This document shows, in pieces, positions 35,969 through 44,234 of a stretch of DNA of 64,000 bases. Where the stretch lies: NCBI GenBank assembly GCA_014647935.1, contig BMQD01000004.1, positions 313,292 to 377,291 on the forward strand, written 5' to 3'. The position numbers and the translations under genes are program-made. Below the pieces are notes generated by a model that did not search any database, was not told where the DNA came from, and was given only the letters and a program-made list of their open reading frames with translations. Source of the stretch: Planomonospora parontospora. Its GTDB lineage: Bacteria > Actinomycetota > Actinomycetes > Streptosporangiales > Streptosporangiaceae. Position 1 is the stretch's first letter. The number at the start of each line of letters is the position of its first letter.

Positions 35969-37570
35969 GTGTCCGTGAGAGAGCTCGACTTCGATTCCTG
36001 TTACCGTGCCGTCGCCGCGCGGGACGCCCGGTTCGACGGGCGGTTCTACACGGCGGTCACCTCGACCCGGATCTACTGCCGCCCGATCTGCCCGGCCCGC
36101 ACGCCCGCCTCCCGCAACGTGCGTTTCTACCGGCACGCCGCCTCCGCCGAGGCGGCCGGGTTCCGGCCCTGCCGGCGGTGCCGCCCGGAGCTCAGTCCCG
36201 GCGATCCCGGCTGGGACCACCGGGGCGACCTGATCGGCCGGGCGCTCCGGCTGATCGACGAGGGTGTGGCCGACGACGCCGGGGTGGCGGGGCTGGCCGG
36301 ACGGCTGCACGTCACCGAACGGCACTTGCGCCGGCTGTTCACCGCCGAGCTGGGCACCGGCCCGCTGGCCGTGGCCAGGACCAAGCGCCTGCTGCTGGCC
36401 AAGCAGCTGCTGACCGAGACCGGCCTGCCGATCACCGACGTGGCGTTCGCCTCGGGATTCGGGAGCGTGCGGCAGTTCAACGCGACGATGAAGGAGACCT
36501 ACGGCTTCACCCCCGGCGACCTGCGGGCCGCGGCCGGGCGGGCGGGTCGACCGGCCGGGATCGGCGTCCCCGTCGGTGAAGGCGGAACGGGCGCGGCGGG
36601 CGGCGGATCCCGGGCCGCCGCTCCCGTCGGCGGGTCCGGTGACGCGCTGACGCTCCGGCTGCACGTGCGGGAGCCGTACGACGCCGGGGCGCTGATGCGG
36701 TTCCTGGCCGGCCGGGCGATCCCGGGTTTGGAGCGGGTCGCCGGACCGGGCGGCGCGCACGGCCCCGGCGCTTCCGTCGCCTCCGGCCGGGAGGGCGACG
36801 CCGGACCGGGCGGGGCGGGCGGCTGGAGTTACACCCGCGCCGTCCCCGGAGGAGTGATCACCCTGACGCCCCTGCCCGGCCACGTGCGTCTCGACGCGCG
36901 TCTCGGCGACACCCGCCACCTGGCCCGCGTCGTCGCCCGCTGCCGCCGCCTCCTCGACCTCGACGCCGACCCCGGGGCCATCGCCTCCGCCCTCGGCGAG
37001 ACCGCGCTGGGCCTGCTCGTCGAGGCCCGTCCCGGCCTGCGGGTGCCCGGCGCGTGGGACGGGTTCGAGGTCGCCGTCCGCGCGGTGGTCGGCCAGCAGA
37101 TCTCCGTGGCCGGGGCACGCACCATCCTCGGCCGCATCGCGGCCCGGGCCGGGCGGCCCGCCGTACCCGGGATGGAGGGCGGGCCGCCCGGAGCGGACGC
37201 CCCGGAGGTCCACCGCCTGTTCCCCACCGCCGGGGAGCTCCTGGAGGCCGACCTGGACGGGCTCGGGCTGACCGGGCGGCGGATCGCCACGCTGCGGGCG
37301 CTCGCGGAGCGCGTCGCGGGCGGCGAGATCGACCTGGACGGCGCGCAGGAGCCCGGCGAGGCCGTGTCCGAGCTGCTCCGGGTGTCCGGGATCGGGCCCT
37401 GGACGGCCGGATACGTCGCGCTGCGGGCGCTGCGCGACCCCGACGCGTGGCCCGAGGGCGACCTGGGGTTGCGCCGGGCCATGGCGTGCCTGGGCATCCC
37501 CGACGACCACGTCGAGCGGTGGCGCCCCTGGCGGGCGTACGCCGCCCTCCACCTCTGGAGTTCCGAATGA
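35969..37570 (+). CDS. Ada-AlkA fusion: methyl-DNA adaptive-response regulator and 3-methyladenine DNA glycosylase II
   Basis: 533 residues. The N-terminal Ada zinc domain carries C37, C41, C68 and C71 (IYCRPICPART and RPCRRCRPE), of which one Cys accepts methyl groups from DNA phosphotriesters. An AraC-type helix-turn-helix follows (LAGRLHVTERHLRRLFTAELG, VAFASGFGSVRQFNATMKETYG). The C-terminal AlkA domain has FEVAVRAVVGQQISVAGARTI, the HhH-type LLRVSGIGPWTAGYVALRAL and catalytic Asp in WPEGDLGLRRA. A Gly/Ala-rich stretch joins the halves. It senses alkylation damage, activates repair genes and removes 3-methyladenine. ogt follows 28 bases later. Confidence 0.95.
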   Translation: MSVRELDFDSCYRAVAARDARFDGRFYTAVTSTRIYCRPICPARTPASRNVRFYRHAASAEAAGFRPCRRCRPELSPGDPGWDHRGDLIGRALRLIDEGVADDAGVAGLAGRLHVTERHLRRLFTAELGTGPLAVARTKRLLLAKQLLTETGLPITDVAFASGFGSVRQFNATMKETYGFTPGDLRAAAGRAGRPAGIGVPVGEGGTGAAGGGSRAAAPVGGSGDALTLRLHVREPYDAGALMRFLAGRAIPGLERVAGPGGAHGPGASVASGREGDAGPGGAGGWSYTRAVPGGVITLTPLPGHVRLDARLGDTRHLARVVARCRRLLDLDADPGAIASALGETALGLLVEARPGLRVPGAWDGFEVAVRAVVGQQISVAGARTILGRIAARAGRPAVPGMEGGPPGADAPEVHRLFPTAGELLEADLDGLGLTGRRIATLRALAERVAGGEIDLDGAQEPGEAVSELLRVSGIGPWTAGYVALRALRDPDAWPEGDLGLRRAMACLGIPDDHVERWRPWRAYAALHLWSSE

Positions 37571-37598
37571 CCGCCTTTCCCACGACCGAGGAGCCACG

Positions 37599-38099
37599 AT
37601 GATCCAGGCACAGATCCTGCCCACCCCGGCCGGACCGCTCTCGCTGCTCTCCCACGAGGGGGTGCTCGTCGCGGCGGGCTTCACCGCCGACCCGGACGAG
37701 ATGCTCGCCCGGCTCTCACCCGCGCTCCGGGCCCTGGGCATGACCCGGGCCGACGACCTCGGCCACGCCGCGCAGGCCGTACGCGACTATCTGGACGGCG
37801 ACCTGAAGGCGCTCGACGGCGTGGCGGTGAGCCAGCCCGGCACGCCCGGGCGGCAGCGGTTGCTCACGGCGCTGCGCGAGGTGCCGCCGGGTGCCACGGT
37901 CACCTACGCCGAGCTGGCCGAGCGCGCGGGCATGCCCCGGACGGCCGCCAGGGCGGCGGGCGGAGCCTGCGCGCAGAACCTGATCGCCCCGTTCGTGCCC
38001 TGCCACCGCGTCCTGCCGTCCACCGGCGGCTACGGCGGCTACTACTACGGCACGCCGGTCAAGCAGTGGCTGCTCGCCCACGAGGCCGGGACGCTCTGA
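37599..38099 (+). CDS. ogt: Methylated-DNA--[protein]-cysteine S-methyltransferase
   Basis: 166 residues. Suicide repair of O6-methylguanine. The active-site motif is LIAPFVPCHRVLPSTGGYGGYYYG with the acceptor Cys 135; GGACAQNL upstream holds the Asn hinge, and the helix-turn-helix arginine-finger region is PRTAARAAGG. GAGGAG-like sequence (GAGGAGCCACG) precedes ATG. Forms an alkylation-repair operon with ada-alkA. Confidence 0.95.
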   Translation: MIQAQILPTPAGPLSLLSHEGVLVAAGFTADPDEMLARLSPALRALGMTRADDLGHAAQAVRDYLDGDLKALDGVAVSQPGTPGRQRLLTALREVPPGATVTYAELAERAGMPRTAARAAGGACAQNLIAPFVPCHRVLPSTGGYGGYYYGTPVKQWLLAHEAGTL

Positions 38100-38126
38100 C
38101 CGGCCGCCGGGTCCTTCACCCGCGCT

Positions 38127-38576
38127 CTACACCTGCGTCCGCCCGACCAGCTCGCCGAGGGTCGCGACCCGCACTCCGCGTGCCTGCTCCGCCAGAGGAC
38201 GGAGGTCCTTGCCGTCCCCGGTCAGGACGAGCGCGGAACCTTCGGCCTCCGCATACGCCACCACCAGCGCGTCGACGGCTGAGGGAAGCGCCTTACGGTC
38301 GGCGCGCACCATGGAGGCCAGCGCCTTCGTCCGCAGAGTCGCCGCTCTTCTGGCGAGTTCCATGGGGAGCTCGACCCGTGGATTACGCGCGGGCGGGAAA
38401 CGGTTCACCTTCGCATCCCGCCCCGCGTTCCCGGTCAAGCACTCCACGAGCACCACCGAGGGGATGAGCGGCGGCCAGATCTCTCTGGCCCGGAGCCGGC
38501 GAAGCACCGCGATCGCATCGGGACTCTGATCCGAGAGGAAGGTGACGGCGCCGGAATCGAGGATCAACCGGCGCAC
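38127..38576 (-). CDS. PIN-domain toxin, VapC type (locus 3)
   Basis: 149 residues from GTG 38576. LILDSGAVTFLSDQ holds the first Asp, VVLVECLTG the Glu, and SAVDALVVAYAEAEGSALVLTGDGKDLRPLA the late acidic cluster. The central part is longer and more basic than in loci 1 and 2, so it belongs to a different VapC subfamily. It starts one base after the antitoxin stop. Confidence 0.88.
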   Translation of the reverse strand: MRRLILDSGAVTFLSDQSPDAIAVLRRLRAREIWPPLIPSVVLVECLTGNAGRDAKVNRFPPARNPRVELPMELARRAATLRTKALASMVRADRKALPSAVDALVVAYAEAEGSALVLTGDGKDLRPLAEQARGVRVATLGELVGRTQV

Positions 38577-38577
38577 G

Positions 38578-38841
38578 TCAACCGGCCAGCCGCTCGGCTC
38601 CGCCGGAACGGTCGATGCGGTCCATGAACTCCGCCGCGCGCGCCTCCGCCTCCGCCCACTCCTCGTCCGTCACACCGCGCTCGGACAACTCCGTCTCGAC
38701 TTCGCCGAGGTAGTCGTCCATCTCACTGGCGAGGATCGCGTCCCGCACCGCCCGCTGGAAGATCTCGGACGCGTTGAGCTTGCGATGTCTCTTGAGCTGC
38801 GCGTCGAGCTCATCGTCGATGTAGACGTTTCTCCGTGCCAT
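38578..38841 (-). CDS. Ribbon-helix-helix antitoxin (locus 3)
   Basis: 87 residues from ATG 38841. MARRNVYIDDELDAQLKRHRKLNASEIFQRAVRDAI is a CopG/RHH DNA-binding domain; the remainder is acidic and helical (EVETELSERGVTDEEWAEAEARAAEFM) and would bind the toxin. The frame extends six codons upstream, but no ribosome-binding site is visible for either start and a -10 box ends only seven bases before this ATG, so the message is probably leaderless. Confidence 0.85.
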   Translation of the reverse strand: MARRNVYIDDELDAQLKRHRKLNASEIFQRAVRDAILASEMDDYLGEVETELSERGVTDEEWAEAEARAAEFMDRIDRSGGAERLAG

Positions 38842-38858
38842 ACACACAACTATACACA
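38840..38858 (-). promoter_or_regulatory. Leaderless promoter and operator repeats of toxin-antitoxin locus 3
   Basis: On the minus strand TATAGT (38854-38849) ends seven bases before the antitoxin ATG, so transcription should begin at or next to the start codon. On the plus strand ATACACA occurs at 38840 and again at 38852, a 12-base spaced direct repeat overlapping promoter and start, as expected for an RHH autorepressor site. Confidence 0.55.
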
Positions 38859-38974
38859 TCCAGTATGTCCAGGTCGGCGGCTATGGATGACACTTCACGT
38901 CTCACTCACCGAAACAGGGGGCGTGCCCACGGGGCCGGGCGCGCGGCAGGCCGGCCGAGCGTCCCGGAGCGGCC

Positions 38975-39640
38975 TCAGGGTTCGACCAGGCCGGCCCGGA
39001 TCGCGTACCTGGTCAGTTCCAGCCGGTCGCGCATGCCGAGTTTCTGCAGGATGTTCGCGCGGTGCCGGTCGACCGTCTTGACGCTGATGAACAGCGTCTC
39101 GGCGATCTCCTTGGAGGAGTTCCCCTCGGCGATCAGCTTGACGATCTCCTCCTCCCGCGGGGTCAGGATGCTCTCGGGCAGGCGCCCGCCCTGCCGGTCG
39201 CGCTGCAGGTACTCGCGGATGAGCGCGGTGACGGCGCCCGGATAGAGGAAGGGCTCGCCGCGCATGGCCGCCCGGCAGGCCTCCAGCAGGTCCCGGTCGG
39301 CGACCGACTTGAGCACGTAGCCCGAGGCCCCGGCCTTGAGCGACTCGAAGAAGTACTGCTCGTTGTCGTACATGGACAGCATCAGGATGCGGATGCCCGG
39401 AGCCCGCCGGGAGATCTCCCTGGCGGCCTGGATCCCGGTCATCCGGGGCATCGCGATGTCCAGGATCGCCAGGTCGACCTCCGCCTCCGAGGCGGCCTCG
39501 ACCGCCTCGGCGCCGTCCGCGACCTCCGCGACGACCGTCAAGTCCGGCTCGGCGTCGAGGATCAGCCGCAGCCCGTGCCGGACCAGGGCGTGGTCGTCCG
39601 CCAGCAGGATCCGCGTCGGGGAAGGGTTCACCGGGTTCAT
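38975..39640 (-). CDS. NarL/FixJ-family response regulator
   Basis: 221 residues. Receiver with D15/D16 and phosphoacceptor D61 (DLAILDIAMPRMTG), Lys in GYVLKSVADRD, then a LuxR-type helix-turn-helix: LTPREEEIVKLIAEGNSSKEIAETLFISVKTVDRHRANILQKLG in outline. Second gene after its kinase, 40 bases downstream, on the same strand. Confidence 0.94.
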   Translation of the reverse strand: MNPVNPSPTRILLADDHALVRHGLRLILDAEPDLTVVAEVADGAEAVEAASEAEVDLAILDIAMPRMTGIQAAREISRRAPGIRILMLSMYDNEQYFFESLKAGASGYVLKSVADRDLLEACRAAMRGEPFLYPGAVTALIREYLQRDRQGGRLPESILTPREEEIVKLIAEGNSSKEIAETLFISVKTVDRHRANILQKLGMRDRLELTRYAIRAGLVEP

Positions 39641-39680
39641 CTCCGATCCGCCGCCACAGGCACGAAAGGGTTCACCGGGC

Positions 39681-40658
39681 TCATCCCCGGTCCGCCGTCG
39701 CGGGCACGGCCAGGCGCACCTCGGTGCCGCCCCCGGGGGCGGGGGCGAAAGTCAGGCGGGCGCCGATGAGGAGCGCGCGCTCCCGCATGCCGCGGATGCC
39801 CGCGCCCTCCCTGAGCTCCCCTCCCCGCCCGTCGTCCGTGATGCGCAGGACCACCGCGCCCTCCTCGGCGGTCAGCGAGAGCTCCGCCCGGGTGGCGCGG
39901 GCGTGCCTGGCCACGTTCGTCAGGCCCTCCTGCGCGATCCGGTAGAGGACGAGCTCGGCCGCGGGCCCGAGCTCGGGCAGGTCGGCGGCCAGCTTGCGGA
40001 CCACCCGCACACCGCTGCCCTGGGAGAACTCCGCCGCCAGGCTGTTGAGCGCGCTGAGCAGCCCCAGGTCCTCCAGCACGCCGGGGCGGAGCCTGCGGGC
40101 CACCTGGCGCACCTCGTCCAGACTGGCACGGACCGTCTCCTGCACGGCGTGCAGCTCCTCCCGCAGCTCCTCCGGCGCGCGGTCCACTACCCGCTTCAGG
40201 CCGAGCAGCACCACGGTGAGGCTCTGGCCGATCTCGTCGTGCAGCTCCCGGGCGATGCGCTGCCGCTCGCCCTCCTGCGCGGCCAGCGCGTGCGCGCTGC
40301 TCGCGTTGCGCTCCGCCTCCAGCCGGTCGAGCATCGCGTTGAAGGCGTCGATCACGTACGTGAGGTCGCCGTTGCCGCTGTCGGTGAGCCGGTCGCTCGG
40401 CCTCAGCAGGTCCACCCGCTGCATGAGCGCGGTGAGCGCGCCGAGCGGGGCCAGGCTGGTGCGGAGCAGCAGCGCGTTGGCGGCGAGGATCAGCGCCAGC
40501 CCGACCGCCAGGACGGGCACCTCGGTGAGCAGGACCGGCGAGGAGACCGTGGCGGGCGAGAGCGCCAGGACGAGCGTGCCGACCGTGAACACCAGGCCGT
40601 TGATCGCGAACAGCCTGCGGAACAGCGCCTGCGCCGGTGTCCTCTGGGAATCGCCCAT
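39681..40658 (-). CDS. Sensor histidine kinase, NarL-partner type (HisKA_3)
   Basis: 325 residues from ATG 40658, which has GGAG upstream; the frame is open for 52 more codons without a site. Two N-terminal membrane helices (about 17-38 and 47-66) are joined by a very short loop, so it may sense the membrane or an intracellular cue. A HAMP-like stretch and coiled coil lead to ERQRIARELHDEIGQSL (His ~140), and the ATPase lobe shows LYRIAQEGLTNVARHARA and DDGRGG with GIRGMRERALLIGA. Confidence 0.92.
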   Translation of the reverse strand: MGDSQRTPAQALFRRLFAINGLVFTVGTLVLALSPATVSSPVLLTEVPVLAVGLALILAANALLLRTSLAPLGALTALMQRVDLLRPSDRLTDSGNGDLTYVIDAFNAMLDRLEAERNASSAHALAAQEGERQRIARELHDEIGQSLTVVLLGLKRVVDRAPEELREELHAVQETVRASLDEVRQVARRLRPGVLEDLGLLSALNSLAAEFSQGSGVRVVRKLAADLPELGPAAELVLYRIAQEGLTNVARHARATRAELSLTAEEGAVVLRITDDGRGGELREGAGIRGMRERALLIGARLTFAPAPGGGTEVRLAVPATADRG

Positions 40659-40877
40659 GTCTCCAACCTCATCGCGACCGGGCCCGTCTGTCCATGCGGG
40701 GCGCCCCCCACAGGGCCGTGCCTCCTCCCATTCCCACCTGGTCCCTCTACATGTCGTCCCCCACCGGAGATGGGTGTCGGCCCCGATGGTCCCGCGAGGG
40801 GGTCCGGCGCACAATTGAAACAGGGCGATTCGCGCAAAATGTCCAAAACAGGGCAGTCAGTTCAGGAGGGGGACGTC

Positions 40878-41594
40878 ATGACCGTACTCGGAAACGGCCC
40901 GCAGGCGGGGCTCGCCGTCGAGGTGCTGCCCGCCTGGATCGTCGCGGGCACCGTGGCGCTGGGCGCGCTCGCGGTCCTCGCCTCCTGCTCGGTCCGCCTC
41001 GTCCACCCCGGCGAGCGCCTCGTCGTGTTCAGGCTCGGCCGCCCGGCCGGGGTACGGGGTCCGGGGGTCGTCCTCGTGCTGCCGCTCCTGGAGCGCGGCG
41101 TACGGGTCCCGCTCCGTCCGGTCCGCATCGACCTGCTCTGGCTGGAGGCCACCACCCGCGACGGCGTGGCCGTGACGGTCAACGGCGCCGTGCTCGCGGC
41201 GGTGCGCGACCCGGTCCGCCACTGCCTGGCCGGGGACTCTCCGCTCTCCGCGGTGACCGCCGCGGCGGAGGACGAGGTCCGCCGCCACGTCGCCGGGCGC
41301 GACCTGGCGGAGCTGTACGCACCGCCCGGCGGTGAACTGCGCGAACCGGCCTCCCGGATCACCGGCAGGACCCGGGAGCAGGGCGTCGAGGTCACCCGCG
41401 TCGAGCTCGGCCGGATCGAGGTCCCGCTCAGCACAGGTCTGATCCGCTGGGCAGAGGGCTTCAGCGCCCGCACGCGCCCGGCCGCCCGCAGTCGGCCGCC
41501 CATCGCCCGTACCCGCCCGGCCGCCCGCAGCCGGCCGGTCCGCACCCGGCAGGAGCGCTCCCGAGCGGACCGCGTCCTCCACCCGCGCCCCTGA
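40878..41594 (+). CDS. SPFH/band-7 (slipin-like) membrane protein
   Basis: 238 residues. One N-terminal membrane segment (AWIVAGTVALGALAVLASCS) followed by the SPFH domain: VHPGERLVVFRLGRPAGVRGPG, LPLLERGVRVPLRPVRIDLLWLEATTRDGVAVTVNG and AVRDPVRHCLAGD. It is shorter than usual and ends in an Arg/Pro-rich tail holding two copies of ARTRPAARSRP in place of the usual coiled coil. AGGAGGGGG precedes ATG. Two AAACAGGGC repeats lie 20-60 bases upstream. Slipins organise membrane microdomains or chaperone membrane proteases. Confidence 0.85.
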   Translation: MTVLGNGPQAGLAVEVLPAWIVAGTVALGALAVLASCSVRLVHPGERLVVFRLGRPAGVRGPGVVLVLPLLERGVRVPLRPVRIDLLWLEATTRDGVAVTVNGAVLAAVRDPVRHCLAGDSPLSAVTAAAEDEVRRHVAGRDLAELYAPPGGELREPASRITGRTREQGVEVTRVELGRIEVPLSTGLIRWAEGFSARTRPAARSRPPIARTRPAARSRPVRTRQERSRADRVLHPRP

Positions 41595-41639
41595 CCCGTC
41601 CTTCTCCACTCCGCCCACACGAACGGAGGCACAACGTGA

Positions 41640-41720
41640 CTCCTCCGCTCCCCGAAGGGAGCGGCTTCTCGCTAAGCCGCTTGCGCAGCCTCACGAAGGG
41701 CAAGCCCTGCCCTCAAGATG
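41640..41720 (-). ncRNA. Candidate omegaRNA (TnpB guide RNA) at the element's right end
   Basis: TnpB nucleases use an RNA that overlaps the 3' end of tnpB and runs through the right-end hairpin into flanking DNA, which supplies the guide. Here AGCGGCTT (41660) and AAGCCGCT (41674) form an 8-bp stem across the tnpB stop, competing with or stacking on the 41645-41664 hairpin. Position and structure fit; boundaries are guesses. Confidence 0.4.
41645..41664. repeat. Right-end subterminal hairpin of the TnpB element
   Basis: CCGCTCCC, a 4-base loop, then GGGAGCGG: a perfect 8-bp stem eight bases beyond the tnpB stop. Positioned as the right-end hairpin recognised by TnpA in IS200/IS605 elements and as part of the omegaRNA scaffold. 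Confidence 0.6.
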
Positions 41721-42862
41721 TTGACCGCCGCGTTGACGTCGGCGTGCGCTTCACGCCCGCACGCCGTGCAAGCGAACGCGGCCTGGGTGAGGCGGTTCTC
41801 CTTCGCGCAGTGCCCGCAGCGCGAGCACGTGCGGGAGGTGTCGGCGGGGTTCCCCGCGATCAGCTCGCGACCGGCGCTTTCAGCCTTGTACGCGAGGACC
41901 GTCAGGAACACCCCCCAACCCGCGTCGAGAATCGAACGGTTGAGCCCGGACTTGGCCGCAACGCTGCGGCCGGGCCGCTCGATCGTGCCGGACGCGCTGC
42001 GGGTCATGTTCGCGACCTTCAACGCCTCGTGCACGATCACGTCGTAGGCGGCCACCAAAGCGTTCGCGGCCTTGTGGGCGTGGTCGAGACGCTGCCGCCG
42101 CACCGTGGCGTGCAGGGCCGCGACCCGGGCCACCGCTTTACGCCGCCGCGCGGAGCCGCGCTTCTTGCGGGCGAGGTCGCGCTGCGCCGCCGCCAGGCGG
42201 TCGGCGGTGGCGGCCAGGTGGCGCGGGTTGGCGATGTGCCCGCCGTCGGAGGTGGTCACCAGGGAGGCGACCCCCAGGTCGATCCCCGCGACCGCGCCCG
42301 TGGCGGGCAGCGGTTTGGCGGGCACGTCGTCGCACGACAGCACCACGTACCAGCGGGAACCCTCCCGCTGCACGCTGATCGTCTTGACCCGGCCCTTCAC
42401 GGGCCGGTGCCGGTGCACCCGGACGTGCCCGACGCCCTGAATGCGCACGAACGTGGCGGTCGGGTGCTCGGGCTGGGAGTCCCACCGGCAGCCGTCGCCG
42501 TCCTTGGGCCAGGTGACGGTGCCGAACCGGCCGCGGCCCTTGAACCGAGGGAAGCCCGGCGTGCGCCCGGCCTTGACGCGCTCAAAGAACGCGCGAAACG
42601 CCTTGTCGAGCCGACGCAGGGTGGCCTGCTGGGAAGAGAACGACCAGCGGCCCTGCCCGCCGGGGTCATCGGCGCGGATGTGCTTCAGCTCGCCCGACTG
42701 GTCGCCGTACCGAATCGTCACGTCGGCCTTGCGATAGGCGGTGCGGCGGTGTTCCAGGGCGGCGTTGTAGAGCTGCCGGTGGTCCTCCAGGCACGCGGTG
42801 AGCGCGGCGGCCTGCTTGGCGGTGGGGCGCAGCAGGAACTTGAACGACCTGCGCACACCCAC
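41672..42862 (-). CDS. tnpB: TnpB RNA-guided nuclease / IS605 OrfB
   Basis: 396 residues, full length for TnpB. The N-terminal OrfB helix-turn-helix begins RRSFKFLLRPTAKQAAAL. The RuvC acids are intact: D195 in AGIDLGVASL, E279 in IVHEALKVANM and D375 in EAHADVNAAVNIL. The zinc knuckle is complete (CSRCG, C346/C349, and CTACG, C365/C368). TnpB cuts DNA next to a short motif guided by the omegaRNA and helps the element persist; it is not itself the transposase. All catalytic residues are present, so it is likely active. Inserted between the SPFH gene and the KhtT-like gene. Confidence 0.95.
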   Translation of the reverse strand: MGVRRSFKFLLRPTAKQAAALTACLEDHRQLYNAALEHRRTAYRKADVTIRYGDQSGELKHIRADDPGGQGRWSFSSQQATLRRLDKAFRAFFERVKAGRTPGFPRFKGRGRFGTVTWPKDGDGCRWDSQPEHPTATFVRIQGVGHVRVHRHRPVKGRVKTISVQREGSRWYVVLSCDDVPAKPLPATGAVAGIDLGVASLVTTSDGGHIANPRHLAATADRLAAAQRDLARKKRGSARRRKAVARVAALHATVRRQRLDHAHKAANALVAAYDVIVHEALKVANMTRSASGTIERPGRSVAAKSGLNRSILDAGWGVFLTVLAYKAESAGRELIAGNPADTSRTCSRCGHCAKENRLTQAAFACTACGREAHADVNAAVNILRAGLALREAAQAA

Positions 42863-42997
42863 CTCCCTTCACGTTCGGTAACGGTAACACCACGATATCG
42901 GTTAGCACCGGCAAAACCAGGAAGGACATTCATGATGCGCGGACCTGACAGGTCAGGGCACGCTCGGGCCTTGCCGGCCCTCCCGCTCCCGATTCCC

Positions 42998-43017
42998 CCG
43001 TCGCCTGAAGGCGACGG
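42998..43017. repeat. Left-end subterminal hairpin of the TnpB element
   Basis: CCGTCGCC, loop TGAA, GGCGACGG: a perfect 8-bp stem about 135 bases upstream of tnpB and 18 bases before the next gene's start. Same stem length and tetraloop size as the right-end hairpin. Confidence 0.55.
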
Positions 43018-43035
43018 TACCCTCCGGAGGATCTG

Positions 43036-43308
43036 ATGGACATCACCCACACCACCGTCCCGGGCACCGGAACCGTGCACCACTTCGAGACCAGGAACGG
43101 ACAGCGGTTCTGCGTGCTGGTGGACGAGAACGACCGCCTCTCCCTGATGATCTACGGCCCCGACGACCCCGACCTCGCGGTGGAGTGCGTCGTCATGGAG
43201 CGCGACGAGGCCGCCCAGGTCGCGGAGATCCTCCAGCCCCGGCCCATCGCCGACCGGATCGCCGACCTCGAACACCGCGTCGCCGCACTCACCGGAGGGC
43301 CGTCGTGA
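43036..43308 (+). CDS. Short KhtT-like (cation/proton antiporter regulatory) N-domain protein
   Basis: 90 residues. [46 protein letters not shown] is the N-terminal beta domain of antiporter regulatory subunits of the KhtT/TrkA-C type. The C-terminal RCK_C nucleotide-binding domain is absent; the protein ends in a helix ([15 protein letters not shown]) after the first domain. It is either a natural short form or a truncated gene. CGGAGGATCTG precedes ATG 43036, almost abutting the TnpB left-end hairpin. Confidence 0.7.
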   Translation: MDITHTTVPGTGTVHHFETRNGQRFCVLVDENDRLSLMIYGPDDPDLAVECVVMERDEAAQVAEILQPRPIADRIADLEHRVAALTGGPS

Positions 43309-43445
43309 CGAGAACGGGCAGGGAGGGCGTGCCTTTCCCGAGGACCCGGGAGAGGCACTTCCGGATCCCGGCGGCGCACGCCCCCGACACGAAACGCCAC
43401 TGCCCGGAATCGGGCCGCACCCGGAGAGCCCGGAGGGACGGTGTC

Positions 43446-43904
43446 ATGCAGGCACGCGATATCGCCGTGAAACTGCCCACGGTGACGGTCCAGGACCCGG
43501 TCACCAGAGCGGTGCGGGTGATGACACTGGCCCGCCTGCCGGGACTGATCGTCGTCGACGACGACTCGCGGCCCCGCATGGTGCTGCCCGGCACCCAGGT
43601 GCTCCGGATGACGGTCCCCGGCGCCTACCAGGAGGACCCGGCGCTCGCCCGGACCGTCGACGAGGCCCGTGCCGACCTGTTCTGGCAGGAGCAGGGCGAT
43701 CTGACGGTGGGCGACTGCCTGCCGCGCCAGCCCGTCAAGCCCGCCACGGTGGCCCTCGACGCGACGCTGCTGGAGGTGGCGGCCCTCATGGCGCGGCTGC
43801 GCAGCCCGCTGGTGGCGGTGGTCGACCACGCGGGGGTCCTGTTCGGCACGATCACCCTGGACCGCCTGCTCACCAGCCTGGCCCTGGCCGGCCCGGACGA
43901 CTGA
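43446..43904 (+). CDS. CBS-domain pair protein
   Basis: 152 residues forming one CBS pair. First repeat: [40 protein letters not shown]. Second: [57 protein letters not shown] (both shown in outline). CBS pairs bind adenosyl ligands such as AMP, ATP or cyclic dinucleotides to gate transporters or enzymes. GGAGGG stands upstream of ATG 43446. Placed before an ArsB/NhaD transporter, which it may regulate. Confidence 0.85.
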   Translation: MQARDIAVKLPTVTVQDPVTRAVRVMTLARLPGLIVVDDDSRPRMVLPGTQVLRMTVPGAYQEDPALARTVDEARADLFWQEQGDLTVGDCLPRQPVKPATVALDATLLEVAALMARLRSPLVAVVDHAGVLFGTITLDRLLTSLALAGPDD

Positions 43905-44040
43905 CCCCGCCGGGGCGCCCCCGGACCGTCCCGCACGGAGCACCCGGACGACCTTCCCGGCCGGAACCTCACCGACCGTCCCGCGCGGACCGCCCCGGGC
44001 GGTCTGCCCGGCCGGAGTCTCGCGGAGCGCCCCGGCCGGT

Positions 44041-44234
44041 CCTTTCCCGCCCGCCGTACACCACCGCGGTCCTTTCCCGCCCGCCGTACACCACCGCGGT
44101 CCTCACCCGCCCGCCGTACACCACCGCGGTCCTCACCCGCCCGCCGTACACCACCCCGATCCTGTTCCGCGCGCCGTACACCACCGCGGTCCTCACCCGC
44201 CCGCCGTACACCACCCCGATCCTGTTCCGCGCGC
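44041..44234. repeat. 30-bp tandem repeat array
   Basis: Six full 30-bp units plus a 14-base partial, start to start without spacers: 44041, 44071, 44101, 44131, 44161, 44191, 44221. The core GCCGTACACCACC is invariant; two variants alternate at the edges (CCTCACCCGC/CGCGGT and CCTGTTCCGC/CCCGAT), so units 4-5 and 6-7 form a 60-bp higher-order repeat. It fills the 503-base gap between the CBS gene and the NhaD gene. The rest of that gap (43905-44040 and 44235-44407) is GC-rich with no recognised gene. As the period is a multiple of three, all frames stay open, but no frame shows a convincing start. Confidence 0.9.

Larger units (their letters stand above)
41636..43020 (-). mobile_element. IS200/IS605-family (IS1341-type) TnpB-only element
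   Basis: A single tnpB bounded by subterminal hairpins of the kind these elements carry: 41645-41664 (8-bp stem, loop TTCG on the minus strand) just past the tnpB stop, and 42998-43017 (8-bp stem CCGTCGCC, loop TTCA on the minus strand) about 135 bases before its start. No tnpA is present, so it would need one in trans to move. Exact ends are not determinable by eye; this family makes no target duplication. The coordinates are a best estimate. Confidence 0.6.

Noticed and set aside
41636-43036. A 466-codon frame antisense to tnpB with a good ribosome-binding site and a TGATG junction to the next gene
   Set aside because: Low-complexity product typical of antisense frames. The start site is better explained as a host gene start disrupted by the insertion; kept only as a finding.
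44041-44234. CRISPR array
   Set aside because: The 30-bp units are contiguous with no spacers, and no cas genes are near.
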